A stretch of DNA of 64,000 nucleotides. Source: Mercenaria mercenaria (Eukaryota > Mollusca > Bivalvia > Venerida > Veneridae). Each line of letters opens with the position of its first letter. The first letter of the stretch is position 1. Below are positions 11,413-22,689 of this stretch, piece by piece. A program made the position numbers and the translations under genes. The stretch lies in NCBI RefSeq assembly GCF_021730395.1, contig NC_069373.1, forward strand, positions 49,256,501 to 49,320,500, written 5' to 3'. The notes below the pieces were generated by a model. The model searched no databases. It was not told the origin of the DNA and was given only the letters and a program-made list of their open reading frames with translations.

Positions 11413-12465
11413 TGCACGCGTCTGCGTGCTGTGGGTTTCGTTTTGAGGAGGCTGCGTTTTTGGTGCGTGGCATTCCCTGTTTGATATTTGTCTTTGTTTT
11501 TTTCACCTGGACCCGTCATTTATTAAATTACTTGATTTATATAAAACTGCAAACTCAGCACGAACAAAGCATGGACAACTATTAATATATATATCATAAG
11601 GCCAAGTTTAATTTTGCTTTTTGTAAAGGTACTTCAAATCATTCATAGATATGACAAAACGAGATTTGTTCGAAACTTTCCTAAGAATCAGCACTGAATA
11701 TCATTAGTGTTTAAAAAAACTTTTAATTGCAATAAATATTTATATGCAATCTAATTTAAGCTCCATCTGACTTGGTATTTTTATTTAGCACAGAGACACA
11801 AATCAATGAATTGTCTTTGCCTCAAAGAGGACCATTACCAACTTTTAGTAACATCTCGAAGCCGATAAAGCGGGACAGATCTACCTATCATAAAAATCAA
11901 TAAAACCAATAATCCAATATCATCGCTACCGGACGGATTCGTTGATTTCCGTACTAATTGTTGTTGTTGTAGTAACACGGGGGAAAAATCGATAATTATC
12001 AGCTTTGGTCATTATCTGGCTCCCATTATCTGATGCATTTACAGACAGGCGGTTTGCTAAACGGTATACTTGAATTGAATGAAGTTTTGATAATTATTAA
12101 AGTGAAAATCGGAAGAAGTCGAAAATTTATATAATACTTTATTAATTGTCAAATAAAAGTGGTATTTAAGAATATGAATATGTTATCTAAAATATTTAGA
12201 AATCGTTACATTTTATATATCGAACACAGATTTACTTTCTTTTTAATACATGAAACATCATGCTAACGTATATCTATGTACAGAAAAGAAATATTAACGC
12301 ACAAGAAACTGTCTGTAAATAAAATAAATATTCAAGAATATGAATATGTTATCTAAAATATTTAGAAAGCGTATATACTTCCTCTATATGCGCTTTCTTT
12401 CACATATTATGAACATTAGAATATGCGCTTTTGTTTCTAAACTATTTTCAAAATTCTGAATCACT

Positions 12466-12645
12466 AACGTTTTTCGATTTTCATCGTAAAAGGTAGTAAA
12501 TACAGCAAATTCTCATGTATTTCCATAACATCAAGTTTGTCAGTAATTAGTTTTGAAGCCTTCATAAGAAATATAGCTTTTTTTTTCAAGATATATAAAA
12601 AGTATATTTGTTGTCGAACGATCTGGAGACCGGTCGCTTTAAAGA
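12466..12645. repeat. Dispersed repeat D, copy 1
   Basis: About 180 bp match 37512-37703 at high identity: TTTTCGATTTTCATCGTAAAA, CAGCAAATTCTCATGT, GTTTGTCAGTAATTA and TCGAACGATCTGGA. The second copy lies in a THNSL1 intron. No coding potential; family unknown. Confidence 0.75.
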
Positions 12646-12688
12646 AAAAGAAGTATAGAAATAAGACATACTTTTAAAAGGAAATACT

Positions 12689-12885
12689 TAACCCTCACCG
12701 TGCTGGACACGATTGGTTCTTCCTTTGCAATCAGTGTTGATCATGATCAGCCTGCACATCCGTGCAGACTGATCATGATCTGCACTGTCTGCCATTCAGC
12801 CAGTAACTGGTATGCACCCTTTTCATAATTAATGGTACTGTCCAAATTGAAAAACAGACAAGTTCATTATTGTAATTTATCATGG
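12689..12885. mobile_element. Inverted-repeat MITE, family B, copy 2
   Basis: Starts TTAACCCTCACCGTGCTGG. The core GATCATGATCAGCCTGCACA is followed by its inverted partner. The right part (ATTAATGGTACTGTCCAAA) is shared with 32225-32445. Nested in the 1.9-kb inverted-repeat element. Confidence 0.8.
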
Positions 12886-13818
12886 TATGGAATAAGTTTC
12901 TTATATCGTGCCTAAATAGAAATATCATATTTGCGTGACTTGAATAAGTACTGCTGACAAATAGTATACTTTAACTATAAATATTGTTACAGGAAAAAAA
13001 ACATAAACATTGAATAACAATAACTTCATCAATATCTCAGTTAAAGAATAGCAGACTTAACTAAGTAATAACTTAAGATTTTTACTTGAAATTTGGGCCA
13101 GGATCTTTACTCAGTAGATATTTACGGAACAACTCCATTAACGATGTGAATTCTAAATTTGTACTGATTTTTCCTACTGTCATACGATTCATGAAATAAG
13201 GGTAAAAATCTTTTAAAAAAATTCCTGAAAGAAAGGGAAAAGACCTTGTAAAGACAGAAAGTGAAAGACATATATTACAACGCAAAAACCATAAAACCAT
13301 AAAAATACCTATCACTTATAGTAAGTGGGGTAACATATCTTTTATGGCCCGCCTTGAAACAACACTGACCGGATATTGTTTACCCCTAGGCAATATTTTA
13401 ATACACAATAAAAGTCAAAAGGTAATTTTAAGATATTTGTTACAATTAAATCATTTTATGCTTAATGTGATTGTGTGCAGTTTTTTTTACCCGTTTCCTA
13501 CAGAGTCTATATGAACTGAGGTGGGTCTATTTAAAGTCAAAAAGGACCAACCAAATATTGAAATATTTTTTTAAAAAAATATTCATAATATCCGGAATAA
13601 ATTAAACTTTAATTTGTGGGGTATCGAATTTTTGATTTCCAAATAGAACTTTTTCTATTTAAGTTTAAGTATTTTTTTCCTTCTTTGTTTATATAGGCAA
13701 ATTTATCGATTTTCCGATTCATCGATGTTACTAAAAGTTGGTAATGAATATTAGAGACATTATATAATATCACGACAATCTTGCTTTTTCGTGACGACCG
13801 TGTTTTAAGTCAGAGAAA

Positions 13819-13934
13819 AGCCTCAAACTATCCATTATGTGAAAGAATGGACAATCTCGGCGCGTTGCGCCTCGATTTGTCCATTCTTGCGCCTCGATTC
13901 GTCCATTCTTTCACATAATGGACAGTTTGAGGCT
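13819..13934. repeat. Fold-back hairpin element
   Basis: Arms of about 36 nt, AGCCTCAAACT...GAATGGACAA and the reverse complement, pair almost perfectly across a 44-nt centre that itself repeats GCGCCTCGATT.GTCCATTCTT. It shares the GTCCATTCTT word with the hairpin at 8110-8200. The overlapping open frames on both strands come from the palindrome. Confidence 0.85.
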
Positions 13935-14270
13935 TTCTCCTTTACAAAAAAGCGGACAATGATGCATTCTAAATATCCAATGCACTTGAGGAAGTGTATT
14001 GAACAATTACATTGCGGATCCATACTAAAAATAACCGTACTTCTATTTGTTTTAAGTTTTGCAGTTAAAATATAATATTACGCAGTATCTATTTATAGCG
14101 TGTAAATTTGTGCAATGAGATATTTTACTATAACACTGAATATTACTTAAACAGGTAAGTAGTTCAGAGCATTAAAAGCTTCGAAGCAATTTGGAGATTT
14201 AAAGTTTAAATTGCGAACGCTGTTCGAGGTAAAATGAGTATAAGGGAGAACAAATTTGTAAGGAAATAGA

Positions 14271-14513
14271 ATGTCCGTCCTAAGAATGAAGTGTCAGAAA
14301 TCAACACTTCGTCGCCACATGGATTTAGACGGATATGACGATAACTTAGAAGAACTGGTAAATGTCGACTGTCATACTGCATCTCCACCGATAATCAGAT
14401 TCAACATTGAAGAGAGTTTGCCGGACACATGGATAACTTATAAACTTTCCGAATGTAAGAATCTCAATTCTATTTTATACCACAGTTCTGTAGTATACTA
14501 TAAACAAGGGTGT
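14271..14513 (+). CDS. Possible coding exon abutting a repeat insertion
   Basis: An ATG-led open frame gives about 80 residues of ordinary composition (for example LRRHMDLDGYDDNLEELVNV and ESLPDTWITYKLSECKN) and then runs directly into the first base of a family 1 repeat at 14514. A possible donor (CTG followed by GTAAAT) lies about 90 bp from the ATG. It may be a first exon, a fragment of a decayed gene cut by the insertion, or chance. No domain is recognised. Confidence 0.25.
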
Positions 14514-15494
14514 CGTGATGACCCTGGATTACTCACCTGAGTTATTGGGCCTACAGCCTCTACATTGTTAACAGGCTTTTCCTTTGATTTCACCGGGTCA
14601 CCTAGTTTTTCTCCCCACTTGACACATTCAAACATGGCGTAGAGATCGTCAACATAAACATTCTAACCAAGTTTCATAAAGGAATGATAATAGAAGTTGC
14701 CTCTAGAGTGTTAACAACCTTTTCGCGTGATTTGAGCACGTGACATAGATTTTGACCCCACAATACCCAGATTCGTATTGGAGTTAGGGATGATCAAGAT
14801 AAACATTCTGATCGACTTTCATGAGAGTGTTAACAAGCTTTTCCTTTGATTTGAGCGAGTGACCTAGTTTTTGAATCCACATCACCAAGATTCAAACTTG
14901 GCCTTAAAATCATCAAGTTAAACATTCTGACAAAGTTTCATGAAGATAGAGTCAGAAATGTGACCTCTTCAAAGTTAACAAGATTTCTCTTGATTTGAGT
15001 GGGTGACCTAATTTTTGACCCCATATGAACATGTTTCGAACTTGTTCTAGGAACCATCAAGATAAACATTCTGACCAAGTTTCATGAAGATATGGTCATA
15101 AATGTGGCATCTAGAGTGTTAACAAGCTTTTCATTTGATTTGGCCGGGTGACCTAGTTTTTGACCCCTACATAATCCAGATTCAAACTTGACCTAAACGT
15201 TATCAAGACAAACAATCTGGCCAATTCTCATGAGTTTCAAATTTAAACTGTTAACACTCTAAGATTTTTCTTTGATCTGGCCTACAGACCTAGTTTTTTA
15301 CCCAAAATAACCCAGTTTCAAACCTAGCCTAGAGATCATCAAGACAAACATTCTGACCAAGTTTAATAAAGATTGAATTACAACTGTGGTCTCTAGAATG
15401 ATTAAAAGGCAAATGTTGACGAACGACACACGACGCACGACAACAGACGGTCACAATAACTAAATTGAGCACTTCGTGCTCAGGTGAGATAAAA
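14514..15494 (+). repeat. Clam tandem-repeat element (family 1), copy 3
   Basis: Starts ACAAGGGTGTCGTGATGACC (a hairpin) and CTCACCTGAG; ends GAGCACTTCGTGCTCAGGTGAGATAAAA. About six units of roughly 140 bp repeat TTGATTTGAGCGGGTGACCTAG and ACATTCTGACCAAGTTTCATG. The unit differs from copies 1 and 2 but matches the reversed copies at 56.2 and 63.6 kb in its GTGACCTAGTTTTTGA core. Confidence 0.85.
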
Positions 15495-16202
15495 AGTTGC
15501 ATGTTATATATATTAAAATGTGTTGATTTTTTTCTGGCATGTTGAGTTGACACGTGTGCGGGGCGAAGATACAATGTTCAACCGGGCAACATGACATATA
15601 CAACAGTGTCGTTCTGTCATTTTGTGTGTCGGCCGGGCGAAAATACAATCGCATACTAGTGTAATGGGCAATGTAACGGCATTTTTAGTAAATATATTTA
15701 CAAATAGTTATCGGACCACCAAGCCCTTCCTCTTGGGATTGTAAAACAGATTTTAATTGATATTTGCGTTATATTTCAATGTAATTTTTAAAATCTAAAC
15801 ACATTTATCACGGTATTAAAGCTGTGCAAGTTTGAATAATTATATAATCCAGTATCGTTAGAATATACAATATATATATAATTGCTGTTCGCATTTCTAT
15901 CGGAAGGCACCCAAGCATTAACTCCAGCTGGAGTTAGGCGAGTCAAAAACTCGAAAATACGACAGCTCGGCAGATGTTACACAACGTAACGACAAATAAA
16001 GATCGCTAACATATTTTATCTAGTTTTCGTATGGTCGCTATACTGATGGCATAAAAATGTTACCAACGAAATTCTTTCTAGTTGACACTTAAGCTATCAT
16101 AAAACATAATGTTTCAAAATATAGGGAAAAAATCCACAGGATTACAATTCTATGACGTGACTACTGGTGACGTATTCAAAGTCCTGGTCATGTTTTCTAA
16201 AG
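15495..16202. other. Non-coding, nothing recognised
   Basis: AT-rich; presumably includes the 3' untranslated region of the minus-strand exon at 16203-16379. Confidence 0.4.
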
Positions 16203-16379
16203 CTATTTTCCCTCGAACATGCTGACCATTTGTTCGACACTTGGTCTCTCTGGAGAAACAGGTGTTTCCTGTTCAGACTTAACATTTTCTTGTTCAGTCT
16301 TAGATGGAAGACTTGTCTGTGTATCCTGTATAATTTCTGTTGATAGGGTCTTAACTGACGACTGACGGTCTTTATTTAC
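16203..16379 (-). CDS. Terminal coding exon, phase 0, unknown acidic Ser/Gln-rich tail
   Basis: An acceptor (TTTTCCTTCAG) is followed by 58 codons and TAG. The residues are hydrophilic, with DTQTSLPSKTEQENVKSEQE and a C-terminal SVEQMVSMFEGK, typical of a disordered tail with a short terminal helix. The exon begins in phase 0. It is clearly exon-like, but its upstream partners are not identified. Phase and strand would allow it to be an alternative last exon of the sushi receptor at 25.2-29.8 kb, or of the CARD gene region, or the end of an unseen gene. Confidence 0.55.
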   Translation of the reverse strand, partial: VNKDRQSSVKTLSTEIIQDTQTSLPSKTEQENVKSEQETPVSPERPSVEQMVSMFEGK

Positions 16380-17141
16380 CTGAAGGAAAAGTGTATGTCA
16401 ACTGTTTGCACATGAATGAAATACTATTTCCGTAAATGAATTACTAAAAATGTTTAAACAGTACATTTCTGACAAAATTTACATGTGAAAAATAATGTAA
16501 TTTCAGTCAGTATACAGGGGTTATGTCGAACACTTTGCTATTGAAATGAGAAAAAAATCTGCATGCGGCAAAGGAATTGTTGTATATATATATAACGTAT
16601 ACATTCTGAATCAAAACTTATTTGAACGAGTAGATATACCAACAAGATTTGTAACAGTTACCAACGCCCTCTGCCCAGGGACATACTTCACAAAACATAT
16701 TGCATGCATATAATTATCATATAATGCATGGAGAGGTTATGTATTTTGAAAATGTCTGGAAATCTATAAATGGTAAATGCTTTCAAAAGTAGCTATCTTT
16801 ATTTCAATATAAATTTATTTTTAAACTGGAAAGAAAAGAGGAACTTTAATGAATATTTTAGCGTATGAAAGGGAAGTAATTAATAAACAAATGAGATACA
16901 TGACATTCATACACTACTAATCAAACTTATGAAAATACACACCAGTGAAAGTTAATACATCTGCTAGTGTTGATCGATGCACAGCTGCACATAATATTAA
17001 CCTAATGTATTGCAATTATGATGATGCTGTACCTACCTATATACACCATAAAGTTATAACTTGTGACTGGGTTTGCATTCTAAAAGTTTACAATTGTTAG
17101 TAGCTTTTCTATGTATCAAACAATCGACCAATTATTTTATA

Positions 17142-17794
17142 TTAAGGTTCATGTAAAGCGTCTGAGACCACCCCTTGGGTAAATTTTTATTTTTGAAATT
17201 ATACCCAACAGACCCATAATATTCATAACATATATATACGGAGTTGTTCAGAAGAAGTAGAAAATACTTTCTATAGAGGTCACCTTGTTTGGTAATATGT
17301 ATTTTGTCTTACAAAACATGTACTTCAACTGTCCACATTATATTTTGTACAAGATATCATACTCGAAATGAAACATAGTTTACTTTTATATTTGTTGAAA
17401 TACTGCAGTTATTTTTGTCAATTTGACAGCTCTACTTTCACTTTCATTTTGCAATGTTTGCATTGTTTTGAGATGTACATGGTTTGTAACACTTTCAACT
17501 CCCAGAGTAGTACGGAGTACCTGGGCAAATATGTTAGACACACAATACTTATAATAGTAATGGCAAAAAAGAAGCTTGATATCTTCTACAAAATAGAACA
17601 TGAACAGTCAAAGCACATGTGATACAAGACAAAACGTGTTGTCCAAAAGGGAATAACCTGTCTTAAAAGTTTCTCCAACTTATTATGAACGATTTGGTGT
17701 ATTCTTTATGATAGACCAAGGCCTATGTGGCGTAAAAAACTAAAACAAAAATTCACCCGAGGGATGGTTTCAAAAGACTTTACATGAACCTTAA
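17142..17794. mobile_element. 653-bp inverted-repeat element with TTAA ends, copy 1
   Basis: The ends are TTAAGGTTCATGTAAAG and its inverse, with similarity continuing through GAGACCACCC...GGGTAAATTTTTATTTT for about 50 bp. TTAA sits at both borders, as in piggyBac-type or Kolobok-type insertions. The open frames inside (17368-17622) are on both strands and look fortuitous. A second copy is at 45719-46199. Confidence 0.75.
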
Positions 17795-17909
17795 ACATAA
17801 TTTCATTTTCAGATAAGTAGGAAAACTCATGAAAACACTAGTAGTGTACTTAATCACACACAAGGTCGGTATTTCATGTACAAAAAAGAATAGAAAATAA
17901 GCTTAGATG

Positions 17910-18720
17910 CCTGTTACCTTGACCTTTGCATATGCCACATTGTCTTGTAACTTTGAATGTGTACATTCAGATAAAAACTTAAAGAATAGACAAAAAATTG
18001 TATTATCTTTTAAGTGTGACATTTACCTTGAACTAGAAGTCTGAGTATTACATACGACAAATCAATTTACTATGATGACTGTTTTGAATGTCTATCAATG
18101 CAAAGTAAAGCTATTGACCAAACCAAAATATGACAAATTGTCAAGACTTGACCTCTCAGCGTGAACCTTAACTTTTGAGACAGGGACCTGGGTCTTGCAT
18201 GTGACACGTTGTCTCATTATGGGAACATTTGTCCAAAGTGATTTTGAAATCTCTTGATGAATGGTAAAGTTATTGACTTGGATGCTCCAAACCTGTCACC
18301 TCCAAGTGTGACCTTGACATTGAAGCTTGGAACCGCCTGACGCGTCGTTTCATTATGGAAACATTTATGCAAAATTATTTTAAAGTCCCTTGATGAATGG
18401 CATAGCTATGGACTGGCCACGAAACAGACCTTTAAATGTGACCTTCACCTTAGAGATATAGGATCTGGGTCTTGCGCATTACACGTCGTTTTATTAGGGA
18501 GAACATTCGTGCAAAGAATTTTCAAAATTCCTTGATATATGGCAAAGTTATGGACCAGACATGAAACAGACCCTGTTAACCCTTGACCTCTACATTTGAC
18601 CTTGACCTTGGAGCTAGGGGTCTGGGTCTTGCGCATGGTACAGTGTCTCATTATTGAAAACTTTTGTAACATGGCAGATTTACTGACCAGACAATAAGTG
18701 TGACGGACGGACGGGTGGAA
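17910..18720. repeat. Tandem-repeat element with GGACGG tail
   Basis: About six units of roughly 140 bp carry CCTTGACCTT, GGGTCTTGCGCAT, GTC.CATTATGG and CCCTTGATGAATGG. It closes with GACGGACGGACGGGTGG near 18703. Same general organisation as families 1 and 2, but the terminal words were not located, so the borders are approximate. Confidence 0.6.
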
Positions 18721-19181
18721 GGGCGGACGAACGGAAGGACACAGTCCTTTTCTGTCACCATTTTTATCTTTGAAAAAATCGAGGAATAGAATAAAAGCTG
18801 TAACTGAAACTGATTAATTTGATTAAACGCTTATTTCTATACACTGACATATTCAATGGCGTTGTACATAATAAGAATAACATTATTGAAACAGTCATGA
18901 CCGCACCCAGCCCCCTGAGGCCATTTTACCCCTATTGCCGAATACCAGAGTTTTAAGCTTTACATGGTACGCTATAAATATATTTATATATGCATAATAT
19001 ACTAAGTAAAACGAAGCGATCACGTCATTGCACTTGGTACTAAAATCAAATTGCATGATTTATGATCTCTCTTAATTTAAAGAACCGTCTGATTTGTTTA
19101 TCAAGAAGAATATATTTGATTTTTTTCTCACCGGATCATGTTTTATGGTAGAGAGTCTGTTAGGCGAACCGCCATATTTCT

Positions 19182-19949
19182 TTAGAGGGATATTTCTGTT
19201 ATATGTTCCACCAGAACTTCGTACATTAGTCGATGTCGAATCAGAGCTTGAATCTGGGAGGAAAGACTCTTCGGATGTCGATGTTCAGGGCATGGACTTG
19301 GTAGTGTTAGCTTTGATTCGCAAATACACATTAGTCTCCCGTGATTTTTTATCAACATATTCTGAATGCCATCCGCCAGATAAGTGAAAAGATTCTTGCA
19401 GGTGAGAGCTGTCAAAAGCTTGTTGTGAGCCAATTTAGCCTTTTGTTGATCAAGCCAGTTGATGGAATGAATAACGTCTTTCCATAATGTTTCTTGAGCG
19501 CCTACCGGTGCTTCGGAGTAAATGATAGTGTTGTATAAGCCGTCATTAATGGCTTGTATTGCCCATAAACCATCAACCACATGTTTAACATTAAAGTGTT
19601 TTTCTAACTGGCACTGAAAACATACCGTTTGTCTTAAACTCTCACGCTTATTTTCTTCGAACTTTTCTAAAACTTTTGCAGCGATATCTTGATTGTGTTG
19701 TTTAACGTGTTTCATGAAACCCCTTAGCACGCGTAAATCCCGCCCTTTGATTAGGCATAAAAGAACTCTAACCTGATCTTTTCTGCCACGGAGTTTTCTC
19801 AATGATGCACATTCGTCATCTGTGAGACATTCCTCTGCTATAAGACAGTCTGGGAGTTCGCTTTCATGAAAAATAATTCCGTCGACAAGGTCCTCGACGT
19901 GAAATTGTAGGGCACTTGCTAGGCATTCTCTTTCATCAAAAGATCGTGC
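19182..19949 (-). CDS. CARD-like death-fold protein, long terminal exon
   Basis: The minus strand has a 768-bp open block starting after a CACAG acceptor in phase 0 and ending in TAA: 255 residues, with no in-frame ATG near its start, so an upstream exon is required. Residues 5-100 have the six-helix hydrophobic pattern of a CARD: FHVEDLVDGIIF, ECLTDDECASLRKL, DQVRVLLCLIKGRDL and AAKVLEKFEE. The following 150 residues are helical and Cys-containing, perhaps a second degenerate death-fold, then a Pro/Ser/His linker. CARDs build innate-immune and apoptotic complexes. The acceptor has a poor pyrimidine tract. It could belong to the sushi receptor upstream or to a separate gene. Confidence 0.65.
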   Translation of the reverse strand, partial: ARSFDERECLASALQFHVEDLVDGIIFHESELPDCLIAEECLTDDECASLRKLRGRKDQVRVLLCLIKGRDLRVLRGFMKHVKQHNQDIAAKVLEKFEENKRESLRQTVCFQCQLEKHFNVKHVVDGLWAIQAINDGLYNTIIYSEAPVGAQETLWKDVIHSINWLDQQKAKLAHNKLLTALTCKNLFTYLADGIQNMLIKNHGRLMCICESKLTLPSPCPEHRHPKSLSSQIQALIRHRLMYEVLVEHITEISL

Positions 19950-22545
19950 CTGTGCATTTTGCTATCGTTTATATTTTAATCTGAACCACTCCAGCTTATT
20001 TATAGATGGATGTAGGCATTAAATAAAAAATATCTGTGTAGTGTAATACTTGAACTAAAAGATAAACTTTGAGCGGCAAACTTAATACCCTTGATTTAAA
20101 GGACTATATACAGGAATACATTCATATACAGGTTTTTTACTCCAATATTCCATTTTTTATACAAGAATTCAACACGTACACCCGTGTCACAATTCTTTAG
20201 CACCTGGTTATTATAACAATGACGTAGGTTCAACTTTATGACTTTTTCAAAAATACCTCTTGTGAGTTTAACCTGTCACCGTAAAGTCGTCAAATTTTTA
20301 GGCCCTTAATTGACCATATTCAGTCTAATTAGATTCCAAAATCAATAATAAAAAAATCGCCATGTTCATTATTTTTGTTGTAAAATATACCTAAACTTAA
20401 AAGTACAATAGGAAGAAAATACGCTTAATTAAAATAAATTTTTTTACTTATTATTAAAACCACCTTTATTACCATCTTGTCCGGCGCATTAAACAAATGC
20501 CTTTTTTGTTACCGCTGTGTAGCCTTTACAATTTACAATAAAAGAGGACCTCTTGGGAATCTGTCAGATCCTATGGCAAGATTTTTCCAGGATGATTTTG
20601 GAGTTTTATAGTTCATTAACTCGCGCCTTGTTATTGTTAGTATTATTGTCAGACTTATATAACAAAATAAACTTTAATGTATTGAATCTTCAAAGTATTT
20701 TTACATTACAACTCCATTTATGTGTCATGTTGAATTGGTTTTGTTAATTTAGTTTGACAATTGTATAGCTTAAAAAAATTTAAGTATTATAAATGCTTAA
20801 TACACGGTTTTTTTATTGAAAATGCCATTTGAACGGAAAACTGCCGCCACCGCCTATTTTTGTCTAAGTCGATATTTAAAAATTAATTACCAGACAATAA
20901 TCTTGACTACCCGCATTGAGCTTTAACGGCCGGAAAACCACACAGCTTTTCTTTTAGTCAACAAACTTCGTCCTGTAAGAAAAACATTTTACCACACGTT
21001 ATCTTCCTATTTCATTTCTCCAGATGTTCCCACAGTAATTAAAATGTTATATTTTATCTTAATGCCAGCATTTATAGTATAAAAGATGGAAAAATGCCAG
21101 CAAGATTATACACAACGGTAATGGCTTGGTTATTTTAGCTATTGATTTTCACAGTAGAAAAGTAATTATCTACATCTATTTTTTTAATTATCTCCCTTTA
21201 TGATACTAGCAGTTTAAAGTCCATGGTGTAATGTGATAGTTTGTGTCATTAATTCAGACGGGCCCCCAAAATGTGTTGCAAGGATTTATATATTTATCTT
21301 AGGACATGACAGGGAATGCCATTTTTGTTATTTGGACGAAATACATCACCATCAAATCTCAAGCTCATAATCATCATTATCGTTCATCATCAATCGTTAG
21401 GCTCATCTCATCATCATCCATTCAATCACCTTCACCACCATCATTCTTCTTAGTCGTCATCGTACTTCCTCCTCCGCCTCCTCCGGGTCGTCAAAATCAT
21501 ACTTTAACTATATATCATCATACAGTTTTATCATCATTACATCTTTATCACTGTCATCATCATTAACACCACCCCCATCATCATCATATTCTTTTTCTTT
21601 TTCACCTCTCCATCATTGTTTCATCCTTATTAGCTTTCAATGCGCACTTATCCATCAATTATCACACAACCCTCAATATTATTCAATCTCATTCATAATC
21701 ATAATGATAGTGGGTCGAAATGGAATGGACTGAACCCGCACAAAGTGACAGAATAGCATAAAATTATTTGAAAAAAAAAAGAACATGCATTTTCATTTAT
21801 AATCGATGATTATGGTGATCGGATCATAATTCCCCCATTTGGTTAGAGACCATCAATTATTCTATCGGCCTCTATTATGATATTATGCCTTCAGTGAATC
21901 GAAACATGTATAACTAACCACATTTCTTTCAAAAACTATCATAATTCTACCAAAATAATGGACGAAAAACACATGAATAATGATACTTTAGTTGAGTATT
22001 TTTTCGCATGAGCGGGATGAATTCCTGTTAATATCGTTGACATGTTTGATATTAAACTATCAAATATTTTTCTAAATATTTAATAAGAATGCTGTAAAAG
22101 CAAGGTTGGTTATTTTAAAAATATTCGTTTTGAAAAAAAAAAATCACTTCTTGTCGTTTGTTTACCCTTCACTGACCACTTTGACACGGACAGGAATTAC
22201 CTGATTCCCTTGTAAATTATAATCTTATTCCTAGTACTTTTTTAAATTGGTGTTCTCTGACCTTTTACCATTAAGTCACCTGGGTAAGTCTTGAGTTAGT
22301 ATTGAATGAGTTGTCTCATGAATCGCTTCACGGACCTTCACCAAAGTTGGACAGAAGCATTTTTGCATTAACCTCTCTAATGCTTGCTTAAATAGTTCCA
22401 TTTGACTGCAATTTAGGAACTCAAAGGTTAGGGTCATCATTGTTCTCTTATATCAATTTTAGACGATATCTTCATATTTCTTATGCATTTGTCCAATTAA
22501 ACTGGGACAGAAATACCATAAAAATCTGTTTGATCTGATATTTAT
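19950..22545. other. Long non-coding stretch with an ATC-rich tract
   Basis: AT-rich sequence with no supported exon. Between about 21350 and 21700 an imperfect CAT/ATC trinucleotide-rich tract gives a His/Ser/Pro-rich false open frame. Any upstream exon of the CARD block could be hidden here. Confidence 0.45.
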
Positions 22546-22689
22546 TTATTGTGTTGTTGTTAGCGTATGTACACATTCAATACGCACTGTTGTACTAAAA
22601 TAACGTGCAAATTGCGTTTCGACACCAAGTCTCAAATTCCATTGCTCTATTTTGTGGCCGTCCCCGTTAACGAAACCGTACCTTCGAAT
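22546..22689 (-). CDS. Small terminal exon, phase 0, function unknown
   Basis: After an acceptor (TTGTTTTAG) comes a 47-codon open block ending in TAA. Its residues, such as RRYGFVNGDGHKIEQWNLRL and ETQFARYFSTTVRIE, have ordinary protein composition, and the other two frames close quickly. The stop overlaps AATAAATAAA, a good polyadenylation signal, supporting a gene end here. It begins in phase 0 like the other minus-strand terminal exons at 25247, 19182 and 16203. No domain recognised. Confidence 0.5.
   Translation of the reverse strand: MRRYGFVNGDGHKIEQWNLRLGVETQFARYFSTTVRIECVHTLTTTQ

Larger units (their letters stand above)
11833..13746. mobile_element. 1.9-kb inverted-repeat element, non-coding
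   Basis: CATTACCAACTTTTAGTAAC at the left is matched by its exact reverse complement at the right, followed on both sides by a weaker ATC...GA similarity. The interior has no open frame. It holds a direct duplication (12162-12205 and 12325-12370), a family B MITE, and a repeat shared with a THNSL1 intron. A non-autonomous DNA transposon is the simplest reading; the target duplication is not clear. Confidence 0.5.

Noticed and set aside
13082-13315. Hydrophobic minus-strand open frame of 77 codons
   Set aside because: AT-rich composition, no splice signals at a useful phase, and inside the 1.9-kb inverted-repeat element.
17368-17622. Open frames on both strands within the TTAA element
   Set aside because: They overlap each other antisense within a short non-autonomous element, with no transposase-like residues.
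19094-19387. Plus-strand 97-residue open frame
   Set aside because: It overlaps the end of the CARD-bearing exon antisense and has no splice or domain support.
21306-21566. His/Ser/Pro-rich open frame
   Set aside because: Low-complexity CAT/ATC/CCT repeats without acceptor or family signal.
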